Source: Acidimicrobiia bacterium
GTDB lineage: Bacteria > Actinomycetota > Acidimicrobiia > IMCC26256 > JACDBD01
Assembly (NCBI GenBank): GCA_031177445.1
Contig: JAPSGP010000137.1
Coordinates: 1-7,405 of the forward strand
DNA length: 7,405 nt
Reading direction: 5' to 3'
Below are positions 1-6,440 of this stretch, piece after piece. The notes under the pieces were generated by a model. The model ran no database searches and had not been told where the DNA came from. It worked only from the letters and a program-made list of their open reading frames with translations. The number at the start of each line of letters is the position of its first letter. Within the stretch, counting starts at the first letter, position 1. Made by a program: the position numbers and the translations under genes.

Positions 1-580
1 TGCGGGCGTCGGCATCGAGGTGGTTGGTCGGCTCGTCGAGGAGCAGGAGGTCGCTGCCGGCGTAGAGGATGCGCACCAGCTCGAGGCGCCGTCGCTCGCC
101 GCCCGACAGTGCACGGAGGGGGAGGTCGAGACGATCGGCGCCGACACCGATGCCGGCGGCGAGCGCCCGCACCTCGGCTTCGGCGCGGTAGCCGCCCGCG
201 GCCTCGAAGCGGTCGTGGAGGTGCGAATAGCGGCTGATGCGGGCGGGCGATGCGTCCTCCTCGAGCCCCACCCGCGCCCGCTCGAGCTCGTCCGCGAGTC
301 CGGCGAGCCCTTGTCCTTCGAGCACGTGCTCGAGGCACGTGACGTCGCCCGCGGAAACCTCGGCCCGCGCGTCCTGGGCGAGGTAGCCGGTCGCCGCGGG
401 GCGCTGCACGAGCCCCGCCTTCGGCGGCTCCGCGCCGCTGAGGACTCGCAACAGCGAGGTCTTGCCCGCGCCGTTGCGACCGACGAGCCCCACCTTCTCC
501 CCGGCGTGCACGTGGAGGTCGACGCCGTCGACGATCGTCTGCGCGCCGATCTCCACGACGAGATTGCGGGCGACGAACAC
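1..580 (-). CDS. ABC-F family ATP-binding protein, N-terminal part (cut by window edge)
   Basis: This is a partial gene whose 3' end lies beyond the left edge; 193 codons are visible from a GTG at 580. It carries a complete first nucleotide-binding domain: Walker A GRNGAGKT (residues 34-41), the signature LSGGE (158-162), Walker B LLLLDEP (178-184) and the ABC-F hallmark DEPTNHLD (182-189). No membrane segment is visible. ABC-F proteins are soluble twin-ATPase proteins that act at the ribosome, in translation or in ribosome protection against antibiotics, and do not transport. The second ATPase domain would be off the window. The GTG start is supported by an AGGA about nine bases upstream and by the protein opening directly with the usual 'ARNL' strand of an ABC domain. 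The subfamily (housekeeping EttA-like or Uup-like, or resistance type) cannot be told from this half. It appears unrelated to the catabolic cluster to the right. Confidence 0.93.
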   Translation of the reverse strand, partial: MFVARNLVVEIGAQTIVDGVDLHVHAGEKVGLVGRNGAGKTSLLRVLSGAEPPKAGLVQRPAATGYLAQDARAEVSAGDVTCLEHVLEGQGLAGLADELERARVGLEEDASPARISRYSHLHDRFEAAGGYRAEAEVRALAAGIGVGADRLDLPLRALSGGERRRLELVRILYAGSDLLLLDEPTNHLDADAR

Positions 581-758
581 GGCAGGTCCTGGAGGATGGG
601 TGAACAGGAGAGATCGGCCCGAGTCGCGCGCACCGCGGGTGCGCATGTGCCGGGACGAAGGATCCCAGTGTCGCACGCGCGCCGGAGCGGGCCCGAACGC
701 ATTTCTGGCCGGCGGCGCCGGCGGTGCAGCGCCGCGAATGCCGGGTGCCGGCGTGTCC
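581..758. other. Intergenic stretch without a recognisable gene
   Basis: These 178 bases separate the end of the 136-residue minus-strand gene from the start of the ABC-F gene. I see no convincing coding frame of its own. It contains one small perfect hairpin at 628-644 and several GC-rich self-complementary patches near 708-735. No clear -10/-35 pair was found for the ABC-F gene, so that gene may have its promoter here or be read through from the right. Confidence 0.5.
628..644. terminator. Small GC hairpin, possible weak terminator
   Basis: GCGCACC (628-634), loop GCG, then GGTGCGC (638-644) form a perfect 7-bp stem. It lies about 115 bases past the stop codon of the 759-1169 gene in its reading direction and about 50 bases before the ABC-F start. 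There is no T run on either side, so a classical intrinsic terminator is not supported, and a stem this short can arise by chance in GC-rich DNA. Confidence 0.25.
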
Positions 759-1169
759 TTACGCCACGTCGCGCCAGCAGGCGTGGTCTTCGGTGGTGAG
801 CCCGACCGAGCGGATCCGGGAGCCGTCGGTCTGGATCCAGTCGACGATCACGACGTCACAGTCCCCGAACAGGCGCTGCGCCCCGCGCAGCGTCTCGATG
901 TCGCGCTCCTTCACCTCGCTGACGTCGCGTCGCAGCGCCGACAGCAGCACGACCCGGCTCACGCTCGGATCGAAGAGCACGAGCCCGTGGACGTAGAAGA
1001 GCGCGTCGTAGATCGTCTGGTGAGGCTCGGAGAAGACCGTCAGGTCGAGGAGGTTGCCGCCGGCGTCGAGCGCGGCCGCGGCGTGCCCGTAGCCGTACCC
1101 CTCGCTGATCCCCATCGCGGCCGCCGCCGCGTCGCCATAGCCGCGAATCGCAAGCGCGTCGTCACCCAT
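759..1169 (-). CDS. Small protein with weak resemblance to a RadC/JAB domain
   Basis: A 136-residue soluble protein with no signal peptide or membrane helix, ending in TAA at 759. The frame stays open to an ATG at 1223, but that codon lies inside a long hairpin. I chose the ATG at 1169 because it follows a G-rich ribosome-binding stretch (GGGGGG at 1174-1179), and the extra 18 residues are low-complexity. Residues 29-45 look like a beta strand-turn-strand ('AAAALDAGGNLLDLTVF'). Residues 72-122 resemble the second half of RadC-type JAB domains: a strand (VVLL), a polar helix (VSEVKERDIETLRGAQRL) and 'VVIVDWIQTDGSRIRSV', comparable to the 'LLDHxIxG' strand of RadC. The HxHPSG and Asp metal ligands of active JAMM enzymes are absent, the equivalent stretch reading 'SALRRDVSE'. 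If the relation is real, it would be a non-catalytic member. Function is unknown, and the assignment rests on pattern memory only; the reality of the gene is more secure than its family. Confidence 0.7.
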   Translation of the reverse strand: MGDDALAIRGYGDAAAAAMGISEGYGYGHAAAALDAGGNLLDLTVFSEPHQTIYDALFYVHGLVLFDPSVSRVVLLSALRRDVSEVKERDIETLRGAQRLFGDCDVVIVDWIQTDGSRIRSVGLTTEDHACWRDVA

Positions 1170-1173
1170 CGAT

Positions 1174-1179
1174 CCCCCC
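1174..1179 (-). promoter_or_regulatory. G-rich ribosome-binding site that decides the start at 1169
   Basis: On the minus strand GGGGGG is followed by ATCG and then the ATG at 1169. A similar AAGGGGGG tract precedes the cupin start at 6892, supporting its use as a Shine-Dalgarno element here. Spacing is short (4 bases), though the run of G allows a longer effective spacing. Confidence 0.5.
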
Positions 1180-1208
1180 GAGGAAGTTCCGCTCTCCGCC
1201 TCACCCTT

Positions 1209-1253
1209 TGATGCGTACCTCAACCGGAAGAGCTCCGGTTCAGGTACGCATCA
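1209..1253. terminator. Long, near-perfect hairpin between the amidohydrolase gene and the 136-residue gene
   Basis: TGATGCGTACCT (1209-1220) is perfectly complementary to AGGTACGCATCA (1242-1253). After a single C:C mismatch (1221/1241) the pairing continues with AACCGGA (1222-1228) against TCCGGTT (1234-1240), closing on a 5-base loop. This gives 19 paired bases in a 45-base element. It begins 63 bases beyond the stop codon of the 1316-2521 gene and ends about 40 bases before the start of the 759-1169 gene. That position fits a terminator for the six-gene cluster, but neither strand has a T run after the stem. It could therefore be a U-less terminator, an RNA 3'-end stabiliser, a structured leader of the next gene, or a repeat-derived element. 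Confidence 0.6.
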
Positions 1254-1315
1254 GAGACCTGGAGACCATACGGGGCGCGCCGGGAAATGTGTCGTCGCCC
1301 CAGCGCTCGCTTCGG

Positions 1316-2521
1316 TCAGGGCGTTGATGCGAGGTCGAGGTCGAACAGGCGGATGGTGTTCTCGCGGACGATCTTGTTCGTCAGCTCCTGGTCGAGCCCG
1401 GCGAAGAGCTTCTCCGCCACCGCCTTGCTGTGCGGCCACGTGCCGTCGGCGTGCGGGTAGTCAGTCTCGAAGGTGACCTGGTCGGGGCCGATGGCGTCGA
1501 TGGCGTCGAGCCCGGCGGCGTCGTCGAAGAAGCATCCGTAGACCCGCCCCCAGTAGTAGGTGCTCGGCGGCTCGGGCACGAGATCACGCGAGTCGCTCCA
1601 GCCCCGGTTGTGTTCCCAGACCCGGTCGGCGCGGGTGAGGATGTAGGGGATCCAGCCGATCTGGCCCTCGGAGTACGTGATCTTCACGTCGGGGTAGCGA
1701 ACGAGGAGCCCAGAGAAGAGCCAGTCGGCGAGCGAGCCCTCGGCCAGCTCGTGCGTCAAGGTCGACGACACCGCCGGTGGGGCGTCGGGCGAAGTCGAGG
1801 GCATCTTCGAACCCGAGCCGCTGTGCATGCAGATCACGGTGCCGGTCTCGTCGCACGCGGCGACGAACGGGTCCCAGAACCGGCCCTCGTCGTGGATCGA
1901 GGGCAGGCCGAGGTTGCTCGGGAGCTCCGAGAAGCACACCGCCCGCACGCCCCGGGCGGCGTTCCGGCGCACCTCGGCGGCGGCGAGGACCGGATCCCAC
2001 AGCGGGATCAGGCACAGCGGGATCAGCCGCCCGCCCGACCCGGCGCACCATTCCTCGACCATCCAGTCGTTGTAGGCCTGCACGCAGAGGAGCGCGAGGT
2101 TCTTGTCGTCGGCCTCGAGGAAGGTCTGGCCGCAGAACCGCGGGAACGTGGGGAAGCAGAGCGACGCCTCGACGTGGTTGAGGTCCATGTCGGCGAGGCG
2201 CGCCCGCTGTTCGAAGCACCCCGGGCGCATCTCGTCGTAGGTCATCGGGACGACCTGCACCTCCTCGGGCGCGAAGCCGGCGCAGGCGCTGAGCCGAGTG
2301 TGGGGGATCGCGCGGTCCTCGTAGAGCCACCAGTCCGCCAGCGGGCCCTCGTCGCCCATCGCGTACGCGTACTTGCCGCCCCGGAACGTCATCTCCGCCA
2401 CCGGCGCCCGCTGGACCTGCGGACCGCGTTCGCGGTACTTCGACGGCAGCCGGTTGGTGAAGACGTCGGGCGGCTCGACGACGTGGTCGTCAGCCGAGAC
2501 GATCCGCGGGATCTGCGGCAT
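1316..2521 (-). CDS. Amidohydrolase-2 (PF04909-type) metal-dependent hydrolase or decarboxylase, paralog A
   Basis: A 401-residue cytosolic TIM-barrel protein of the amidohydrolase-2 family. The N-terminal metal motif reads SADDHVVEP, giving Asp11-x-His13 in place of the classical HxH, a form common in this family and its decarboxylase relatives. A candidate metal His is His233 in 'VICMHSGSG'. 'YSEGQIGWIPY' (283-293) is the conserved strand-helix with Glu285. 'FETDYPHADGTWP' (351-363) supplies the late catalytic Asp354. Known relatives hydrolyse or decarboxylate ring carboxylates (ACMSD, gamma-resorcylate decarboxylase), but most actinobacterial members have no assigned substrate. The ATG at 2521 has GGGAGA upstream, inside the end of the nitroreductase gene; the two overlap by 32 nt (2490-2521), so translation is probably coupled. 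Length is normal for the family. It is the last gene of the unit, followed by the hairpin at 1209-1253. Its substrate is unknown. Confidence 0.88.
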   Translation of the reverse strand: MPQIPRIVSADDHVVEPPDVFTNRLPSKYRERGPQVQRAPVAEMTFRGGKYAYAMGDEGPLADWWLYEDRAIPHTRLSACAGFAPEEVQVVPMTYDEMRPGCFEQRARLADMDLNHVEASLCFPTFPRFCGQTFLEADDKNLALLCVQAYNDWMVEEWCAGSGGRLIPLCLIPLWDPVLAAAEVRRNAARGVRAVCFSELPSNLGLPSIHDEGRFWDPFVAACDETGTVICMHSGSGSKMPSTSPDAPPAVSSTLTHELAEGSLADWLFSGLLVRYPDVKITYSEGQIGWIPYILTRADRVWEHNRGWSDSRDLVPEPPSTYYWGRVYGCFFDDAAGLDAIDAIGPDQVTFETDYPHADGTWPHSKAVAEKLFAGLDQELTNKIVRENTIRLFDLDLASTP

Positions 2522-3179
2522 ACGGGATCTCCCAGTCGTTCAGGTGCGCGACCTCGGCGAGCGGCTTGCGCTTCGGCTTGCCCAGTGGCTCGGCGCCGTA
2601 GCCGAGGAAGACAGCGGATTCGAGGAACATGCGCGGCGGGACGTGCAGCAGCTCCTTCACCTCGGCCGCGCACAGACCGAAGAACGTCGTGAAGAGCGAG
2701 GACACGCCGAGTGCGTGGGCGGCCAGCATCATGTTCTGGCAGGCGGGGAACAGGCTGGAGCCGCGCCCGCCAGGGATGGGGCGTGTCGACCGCAGGGTGC
2801 CGTCCGGTTTCTCCTCGTACTCGCCCTGCATGCGGATGCCGCGGTCGGGGTTCCAGAAGACGAACACGATGGCGGCGACGTTGTGGAGGTTCTCGATGGC
2901 GGCATGACCGGTGACCGGGCGGCCCGTCGAGTCGACGAGCTGCTCCTTGCGCTGCGCCCGCTCGGCGTCGATCGGCGCGAACGCCGTGCTCAGCATGTCC
3001 TGGAGCTGCCGGCGCCGTTCGCGATCGATGACGACCACGAACTCCCACGGCTGGGTGTTGCCGGAGCTGCACGCGCGCGTCCCCGACTCGAGGATGCGTG
3101 TGAGTACGTCGGGCGGGATCGCCCGGTCCTCGTAGACGCGCGTCGCCCGCAGTCCGTAGATGGCGTCGAAGACGTTCAC
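2490..3179 (-). CDS. Nitroreductase-family FMN-dependent oxidoreductase
   Basis: A 229-residue protein of the nitroreductase-like fold, which binds FMN, usually acts as a homodimer and reduces nitro groups, quinones or other small acceptors with NAD(P)H. Recognisable elements: 'IYGLRATRVYEDRAIP' (7-22), with Arg11 and Arg14 in the usual FMN phosphate-binding position; 'SSGNTQPWEFVVV' (38-50), the family's strongest signature; 'SLFPACQNMMLAAHALGVSS' (142-161), the central dimer helix; and 'ESAVFLGYG' (187-195). The frame continues upstream without a stop, but that extension is arginine/alanine-rich shadow sequence antisense to nothing functional. The start is taken as the GTG at 3179 because the protein then opens with the canonical 'VFDAIYGLRATR', GGAG lies just upstream, and the GTGA overlaps the previous stop (3176-3179). 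It sits between two related amidohydrolases. A role in reductive activation or dehydrogenation of the pathway intermediate is inference. Confidence 0.9.
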   Translation of the reverse strand: MNVFDAIYGLRATRVYEDRAIPPDVLTRILESGTRACSSGNTQPWEFVVVIDRERRRQLQDMLSTAFAPIDAERAQRKEQLVDSTGRPVTGHAAIENLHNVAAIVFVFWNPDRGIRMQGEYEEKPDGTLRSTRPIPGGRGSSLFPACQNMMLAAHALGVSSLFTTFFGLCAAEVKELLHVPPRMFLESAVFLGYGAEPLGKPKRKPLAEVAHLNDWEIPYAADPADRLG

Positions 3180-4324
3180 GGCTCCATCCCGTAGAGGCGG
3201 AGCGCGTTGTCGCGCAGCACGGCGCGGAGCGCGTCGTCGTCGAGCCGATCGGTCTCCAGCAGGTCGCGGGTGGAGCCGGGGAAGGTGCCGTCGGCGTGCG
3301 GGTAGTCCGACGCGAAGACGACCGACTGCGGGTAGGCCGCGACCATGTCGCCGAGACCGGGCTCGACCCCCTCGACGGACACGTAGCACTGCCGCCGGAA
3401 GTAGTCCGAGGGCCGCAGCCGCAGCCCACCCCGATCGAACCCGAACAGCTCGAGATGCTCGTCGAGCCGGTGAACGTACGACAGCGCCCACACCGCGCCC
3501 GACTCGAGGAAGGCGACCCGGAGACCCGGGTGGCGCTCGAGGATGCCGTAGGCCACGAAGGTGGTGAGCGCCAGCATCTGCTCGGTGACGAAGTGGGCGG
3601 CGTGGAGCGGCGAGAAGTAGTCGCCGAAGCGTGCCTGCAGCGCGTCGAACGGCACGAGCCCGCTCATGCCGGGATGGATGGCGAACGGGACACCCGCAGA
3701 CTCGAGGTACGACCACAACGGCTCGTAGCTCGCGTCCTGCAGTCGGGGCAGCGGCTCGAAGTGCTCGGGTCGTCGCCACACGCCCCGGAACCCGAGCTCC
3801 TCGACGCAGCGGCGAGACTCGGCGAGCGCGTCGCCAGCGTCGGTCATGGGGAGCGTGCCGATGCCGACGAGCCGGTCGGGATCGAGCGCGCAGTAGTCGG
3901 CGAGCCAGTCGTTCACCGCTCGGCACAGCGCGAGCGCGGCCTCGCGATCGGTCACGCCCTGGATCATCAGGCCGTAGGTGGGGTACAGCGCGGCAACACC
4001 GATGCGGTCGATCGCCATGTCCTCCAGCCGGGGCTGCGGCTCCGATCCGCCGCGCGCCGCGACCGGTGCGTCCGACTGCTTCGGCGTCTGCCCCGGCGCG
4101 CCCACCGACTCGCCTCGCCCTTCGATCGCGAACCCGATGCGATCGTGGCAGGCGAAGCGGAAATGGTCCTCGAACTGGAGGAGCTTGGGCGCGTAGTCGC
4201 GGTAGCGCGCCGGCAGGTACTCCGTCCAGACGACGTCGGGCTCGACGACATGGCCGTCGGCATCGAAGACCCAGGGCTGCGTCTCGGTGCGCACGTCGAG
4301 GCGCGAGGAGTGGACCGTGGTCAC
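3176..4324 (-). CDS. Amidohydrolase-2 (PF04909-type) metal-dependent hydrolase or decarboxylase, paralog B
   Basis: A 382-residue TIM-barrel protein related to the product of 1316-2521. It has 'FDADGHVVEPD' (20-30; Asp23-x-His25), 'VNDWLADYC' (137-145, matching 'YNDWMVEEW' in paralog A), 'VPFAIHPGMSG' (212-222) with candidate metal His217, 'AFLESGAVWALSYVHRLDEH' (271-290) with Glu274, and 'FASDYPHADGTFPG' (337-350) with the catalytic Asp340. The frame is open further upstream to 4630, but that part is shadow sequence inside the next gene. The GTG at 4324 gives a GTGA overlap (4321-4324) with the preceding stop and places the metal motif near residue 23, as the family expects. No clear Shine-Dalgarno precedes it, so expression probably depends on translational coupling. 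Its stop overlaps the nitroreductase start. The reaction may be C-N, C-O or C-C bond hydrolysis or decarboxylation; the substrate is unknown. Confidence 0.88.
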   Translation of the reverse strand: MTTVHSSRLDVRTETQPWVFDADGHVVEPDVVWTEYLPARYRDYAPKLLQFEDHFRFACHDRIGFAIEGRGESVGAPGQTPKQSDAPVAARGGSEPQPRLEDMAIDRIGVAALYPTYGLMIQGVTDREAALALCRAVNDWLADYCALDPDRLVGIGTLPMTDAGDALAESRRCVEELGFRGVWRRPEHFEPLPRLQDASYEPLWSYLESAGVPFAIHPGMSGLVPFDALQARFGDYFSPLHAAHFVTEQMLALTTFVAYGILERHPGLRVAFLESGAVWALSYVHRLDEHLELFGFDRGGLRLRPSDYFRRQCYVSVEGVEPGLGDMVAAYPQSVVFASDYPHADGTFPGSTRDLLETDRLDDDALRAVLRDNALRLYGMEP

Positions 4325-6045
4325 CGCGGCCGCACGACGTGGCCAGGGAGCCGTCCGGTGAGCTCCCCACCGCGGACGATCGGTTCGCCGTTCACGATCG
4401 TGGCGTGCACACCTCGGCCCCACGCCTTGAACCGCCCGACCCCGCCTGGCAGGTCGTGGACGAACTCCTTCTTCCACGGGCCGATGGTGTCGGGGTCGAA
4501 CACCATGAGGTCGGCCGGCGCGCCCGGCTCGACCACCCCGCGATCGGTGAGGCCGAGGAGCGCCGCCGGGAGCTGCGTGATCTGGCGGATCCCGTCCTCG
4601 AGCGTCCACACCTCGCGGTCGAGCACCCACGACCGCAGGAAGTAGGAGCTCCAGTCGGCGCCGTCGTCACGAGCGAGATGCGCCCCGCCGTCCGACGTGC
4701 CGATGATCATGCGGGCGTCGAGCTGTGCCTCCCGCACCGCGTCGGTCCACTCGGCGCTCTCGGTGCGCCAGCGGAAGCGAGTGGCGAGATTCTCCTCGAG
4801 CGCGAGGTCGAGCATGGCGTCGGCCGGCGCCTTCCCGAGCTCGTCGGCGATCTCGCGGACCGACCGCGCCTGGAGCTTCTCGTGCTCGGGCTTCACCACC
4901 TCGTCGACGAACACCGCGTCCCACAGCGGCGGCGGCACCGTTGTGCCCTTGCCGGGATCGCGGTTGTAGTGCTCCACCGCCTCGCGCAGCTCCGCCCGTG
5001 CGTCGGGATCGCGCAGCGACGCCACGCGCTCGTCGTGCGGCAGCTTCAGCATGTGCGCCCATGACGGCACCGCCAGGTAGTGGTGATTGGTCTCGTCGAT
5101 GACGACCGGCCGGTCGAAGGGCCGGGCGATGAGCATCGAGAACACGGGCGCGCCCGCGGCGGTCGCACGATCGAGGAACGACTTGGCTGCGTCCCACGTC
5201 GCAGTGGGCGCATCGACCTTGTTGCGGCCGCCGAGCCCCTGGATGATCACGGGCAGCCCGCTCACTGCGCCCAGGCGGATGAGGTAGTCCTCGTCGGTGG
5301 CGTCGAGACCGCCGATCGCACTCGCCGGCAGGTACGCGATCGAGCCCGCGCCGGCCCGCCCCACCTCTTCCGCCAGCGCCGCGACCTCGTCGCGGTCGGC
5401 GACCCGCGACGGCACCGGCCGGTCGTCGAGGTCGAAGTGGGTGGGCGCAGCCGAGGACGACAGGCCGGCCGCGCCCGCGGCCATGGCCTCGGCGACGAGG
5501 GCGCGCATCGCGTCGACCTCGTCGGGTGTGGCGCCACGCTCCGACGCGTCCGCACCCATCACCCAGCGGCGCAGGTTCGAGTGGCCCACGTAGCACGCGA
5601 GGTTCACCCCCAGCCGGCCCTGGCGCGACGTCAGGAACTCGGGGAACGTCTCGAACTGATCCCAGGTGATCGCGCTGAGCGCCACCGGGTCCATGTTCTC
5701 CACGCGGGCGAAGATGCCCGACAGGAACGGACGGTCTTGGGCCCGGCACGGCGCGACCGAGAACCCGCAGTTGCCGGCGACGACGGTCGTCACGCCGTGG
5801 AAGCACGAGACGGTGGCGTAGGGGTCGAACGTGATCTGCGGGTCGTAGTGGGTGTGGGCGTCGACGATGCCGGGCGCGACGATCAGCCCGTCGGCGTCGA
5901 TCTCCTCGGCGGCGGAGGCGCCGTCGAGGCGCGCGAGCGCGGCGACGCGACCGTCACGCACGCCGACGTCGACCCGGCGCCGGGGCAGCCCGGTCCCGTC
6001 GACGACGAGCCCGCCGCGAACGATGAGGTCGTACTCGGCGGTCAT
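4321..6045 (-). CDS. N-acyl-D-amino-acid deacylase-like amidohydrolase (D-aminoacylase family)
   Basis: A 574-residue cytosolic metal-dependent hydrolase. The first 60 residues form the small beta-sandwich of urease-type amidohydrolases ('YDLIVRGGLVVDGTG', then 'IVAPGIVDAHTHYDPQ'). Visible motifs are HxH at His64/His66, 'VVAGNCGFSVAP' with Cys93 (the bridging Cys of D-aminoacylases), 'CYVGHSNLR' (151-159), and 'GTSDGGAH' (449-456) with the catalytic Asp452. The C-terminus returns to the sandwich ('GVVEPGAPADLMVFDPDTIG'). Known members hydrolyse N-acyl-D-amino acids, dihydropyrimidines or related amides. The two later His ligands expected near residues 239 and 269 in characterised D-aminoacylases are not seen: the local sequences are 'SIAYLPASAIGG' and 'VIIQGLGGRNK'. 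The protein may therefore use one metal or other ligands, and N-acyl-D-amino-acid specificity should not be assumed. The ATG at 6045 shares one base with the previous stop (TGATG) and has no strong ribosome-binding site. Length is somewhat above the roughly 480-550 residues usual for the family. Confidence 0.88.
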   Translation of the reverse strand: MTAEYDLIVRGGLVVDGTGLPRRRVDVGVRDGRVAALARLDGASAAEEIDADGLIVAPGIVDAHTHYDPQITFDPYATVSCFHGVTTVVAGNCGFSVAPCRAQDRPFLSGIFARVENMDPVALSAITWDQFETFPEFLTSRQGRLGVNLACYVGHSNLRRWVMGADASERGATPDEVDAMRALVAEAMAAGAAGLSSSAAPTHFDLDDRPVPSRVADRDEVAALAEEVGRAGAGSIAYLPASAIGGLDATDEDYLIRLGAVSGLPVIIQGLGGRNKVDAPTATWDAAKSFLDRATAAGAPVFSMLIARPFDRPVVIDETNHHYLAVPSWAHMLKLPHDERVASLRDPDARAELREAVEHYNRDPGKGTTVPPPLWDAVFVDEVVKPEHEKLQARSVREIADELGKAPADAMLDLALEENLATRFRWRTESAEWTDAVREAQLDARMIIGTSDGGAHLARDDGADWSSYFLRSWVLDREVWTLEDGIRQITQLPAALLGLTDRGVVEPGAPADLMVFDPDTIGPWKKEFVHDLPGGVGRFKAWGRGVHATIVNGEPIVRGGELTGRLPGHVVRPR

Positions 6046-6440
6046 CAGCCGGCGGACGAGAAGCTGGCCTCGCCGCGCCGCACGACGAGGAAGGACAACC
6101 CGTCGGGCCCGGCGACGAACCCGTAGGGCTCGTTGGCGGCGACGACGGTCATGTCGAAGCGGTCCATCGACTGGCCGTCGAAGCGGCAGCTCCCTTCGAG
6201 CACCATGAACACCTCTTCGTGATCGTGGCTGTGCACCGGTGCCTCGAACCCGGCCGGCATGCGCACGACCTGCGTATAGAAGCCGCCCTCGCCCTGGGCG
6301 AGGAACTTGCGGGCGGCACCGCGGCGGCCCGCCTCCGCCGCGGCTTCGGGGTCGGTGCCGGACGCGACCGGGACGTGCCAGTCGATGGCCTCGAAGCGGT
6401 AGATCTTCCGCCTTGCCGGGCCGGCCGCCCCCTTCCTCAC
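6045..6440 (-). CDS. Small cupin protein B
   Basis: A 131-residue single-domain cupin. Cupin motif 1 is textbook: 'HSHDHEEVFMVLEGS' (70-84), with His70, His72 and Glu76 as the expected metal ligands. Motif 2 is weak: 'VVAANEPYGFVAGPDGLSFLVVR' (99-121) has Tyr106 where a metal His is usual, so metal binding may be incomplete. Small cupins of this type range from dioxygenases and isomerases to binding proteins. The frame is open upstream to 6851, but that is shadow sequence over the neighbouring cupin gene. The GTG at 6440 is chosen because it makes a GTGA overlap (6437-6440) with the previous stop and has AGGA about ten bases upstream. Its own stop shares a base with the start of the D-aminoacylase-like gene. 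The start 'KGAAGPARRKIYRFEAIDWHVPV' is plausible for a cupin opening. Function in the pathway is unknown; an oxygenase or isomerase accessory role is inference. Confidence 0.82.
   Translation of the reverse strand: MRKGAAGPARRKIYRFEAIDWHVPVASGTDPEAAAEAGRRGAARKFLAQGEGGFYTQVVRMPAGFEAPVHSHDHEEVFMVLEGSCRFDGQSMDRFDMTVVAANEPYGFVAGPDGLSFLVVRRGEASFSSAG

Noticed and set aside
20..799. Plus-strand 259-codon frame at the left edge
   Set aside because: The minus strand here encodes an unmistakable ABC ATPase with Walker A, signature and Walker B motifs; the plus frame is its antisense shadow.
1251..1439. Small minus-strand frame of 62 codons overlapping the hairpin
   Set aside because: It lies mostly out of frame within the end of amidohydrolase A and has no recognisable motif or convincing ribosome-binding site.
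2490..4370. A 626-codon minus-strand frame that looks like an N-terminal extension or fusion ahead of the nitroreductase
   Set aside because: The extra part is Arg/Ala-rich and read in the wrong frame through amidohydrolase B. The nitroreductase has a canonical start at the GTG at 3179 interlocked with the preceding stop.
3176..4630. A 484-codon frame extending amidohydrolase B upstream
   Set aside because: The first 102 codons are shadow sequence inside the D-aminoacylase-like gene; the GTG at 4324 overlaps its stop and gives the expected family N-terminus.
3296..4645. Long plus-strand open frame of 449 codons, and similar long plus-strand frames at 1430-2692, 3631-5064 and 5080-6126
   Set aside because: They lie antisense to well-recognised minus-strand enzymes. 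Their translations are Arg/Ala/Gly/Val-rich without motifs, and such open antisense frames are expected in very GC-rich DNA.
4321..6045. Naming the gene as a true N-acyl-D-amino-acid deacylase
   Set aside because: Two zinc-ligand histidines typical of characterised enzymes could not be located, so only family-level naming is justified.
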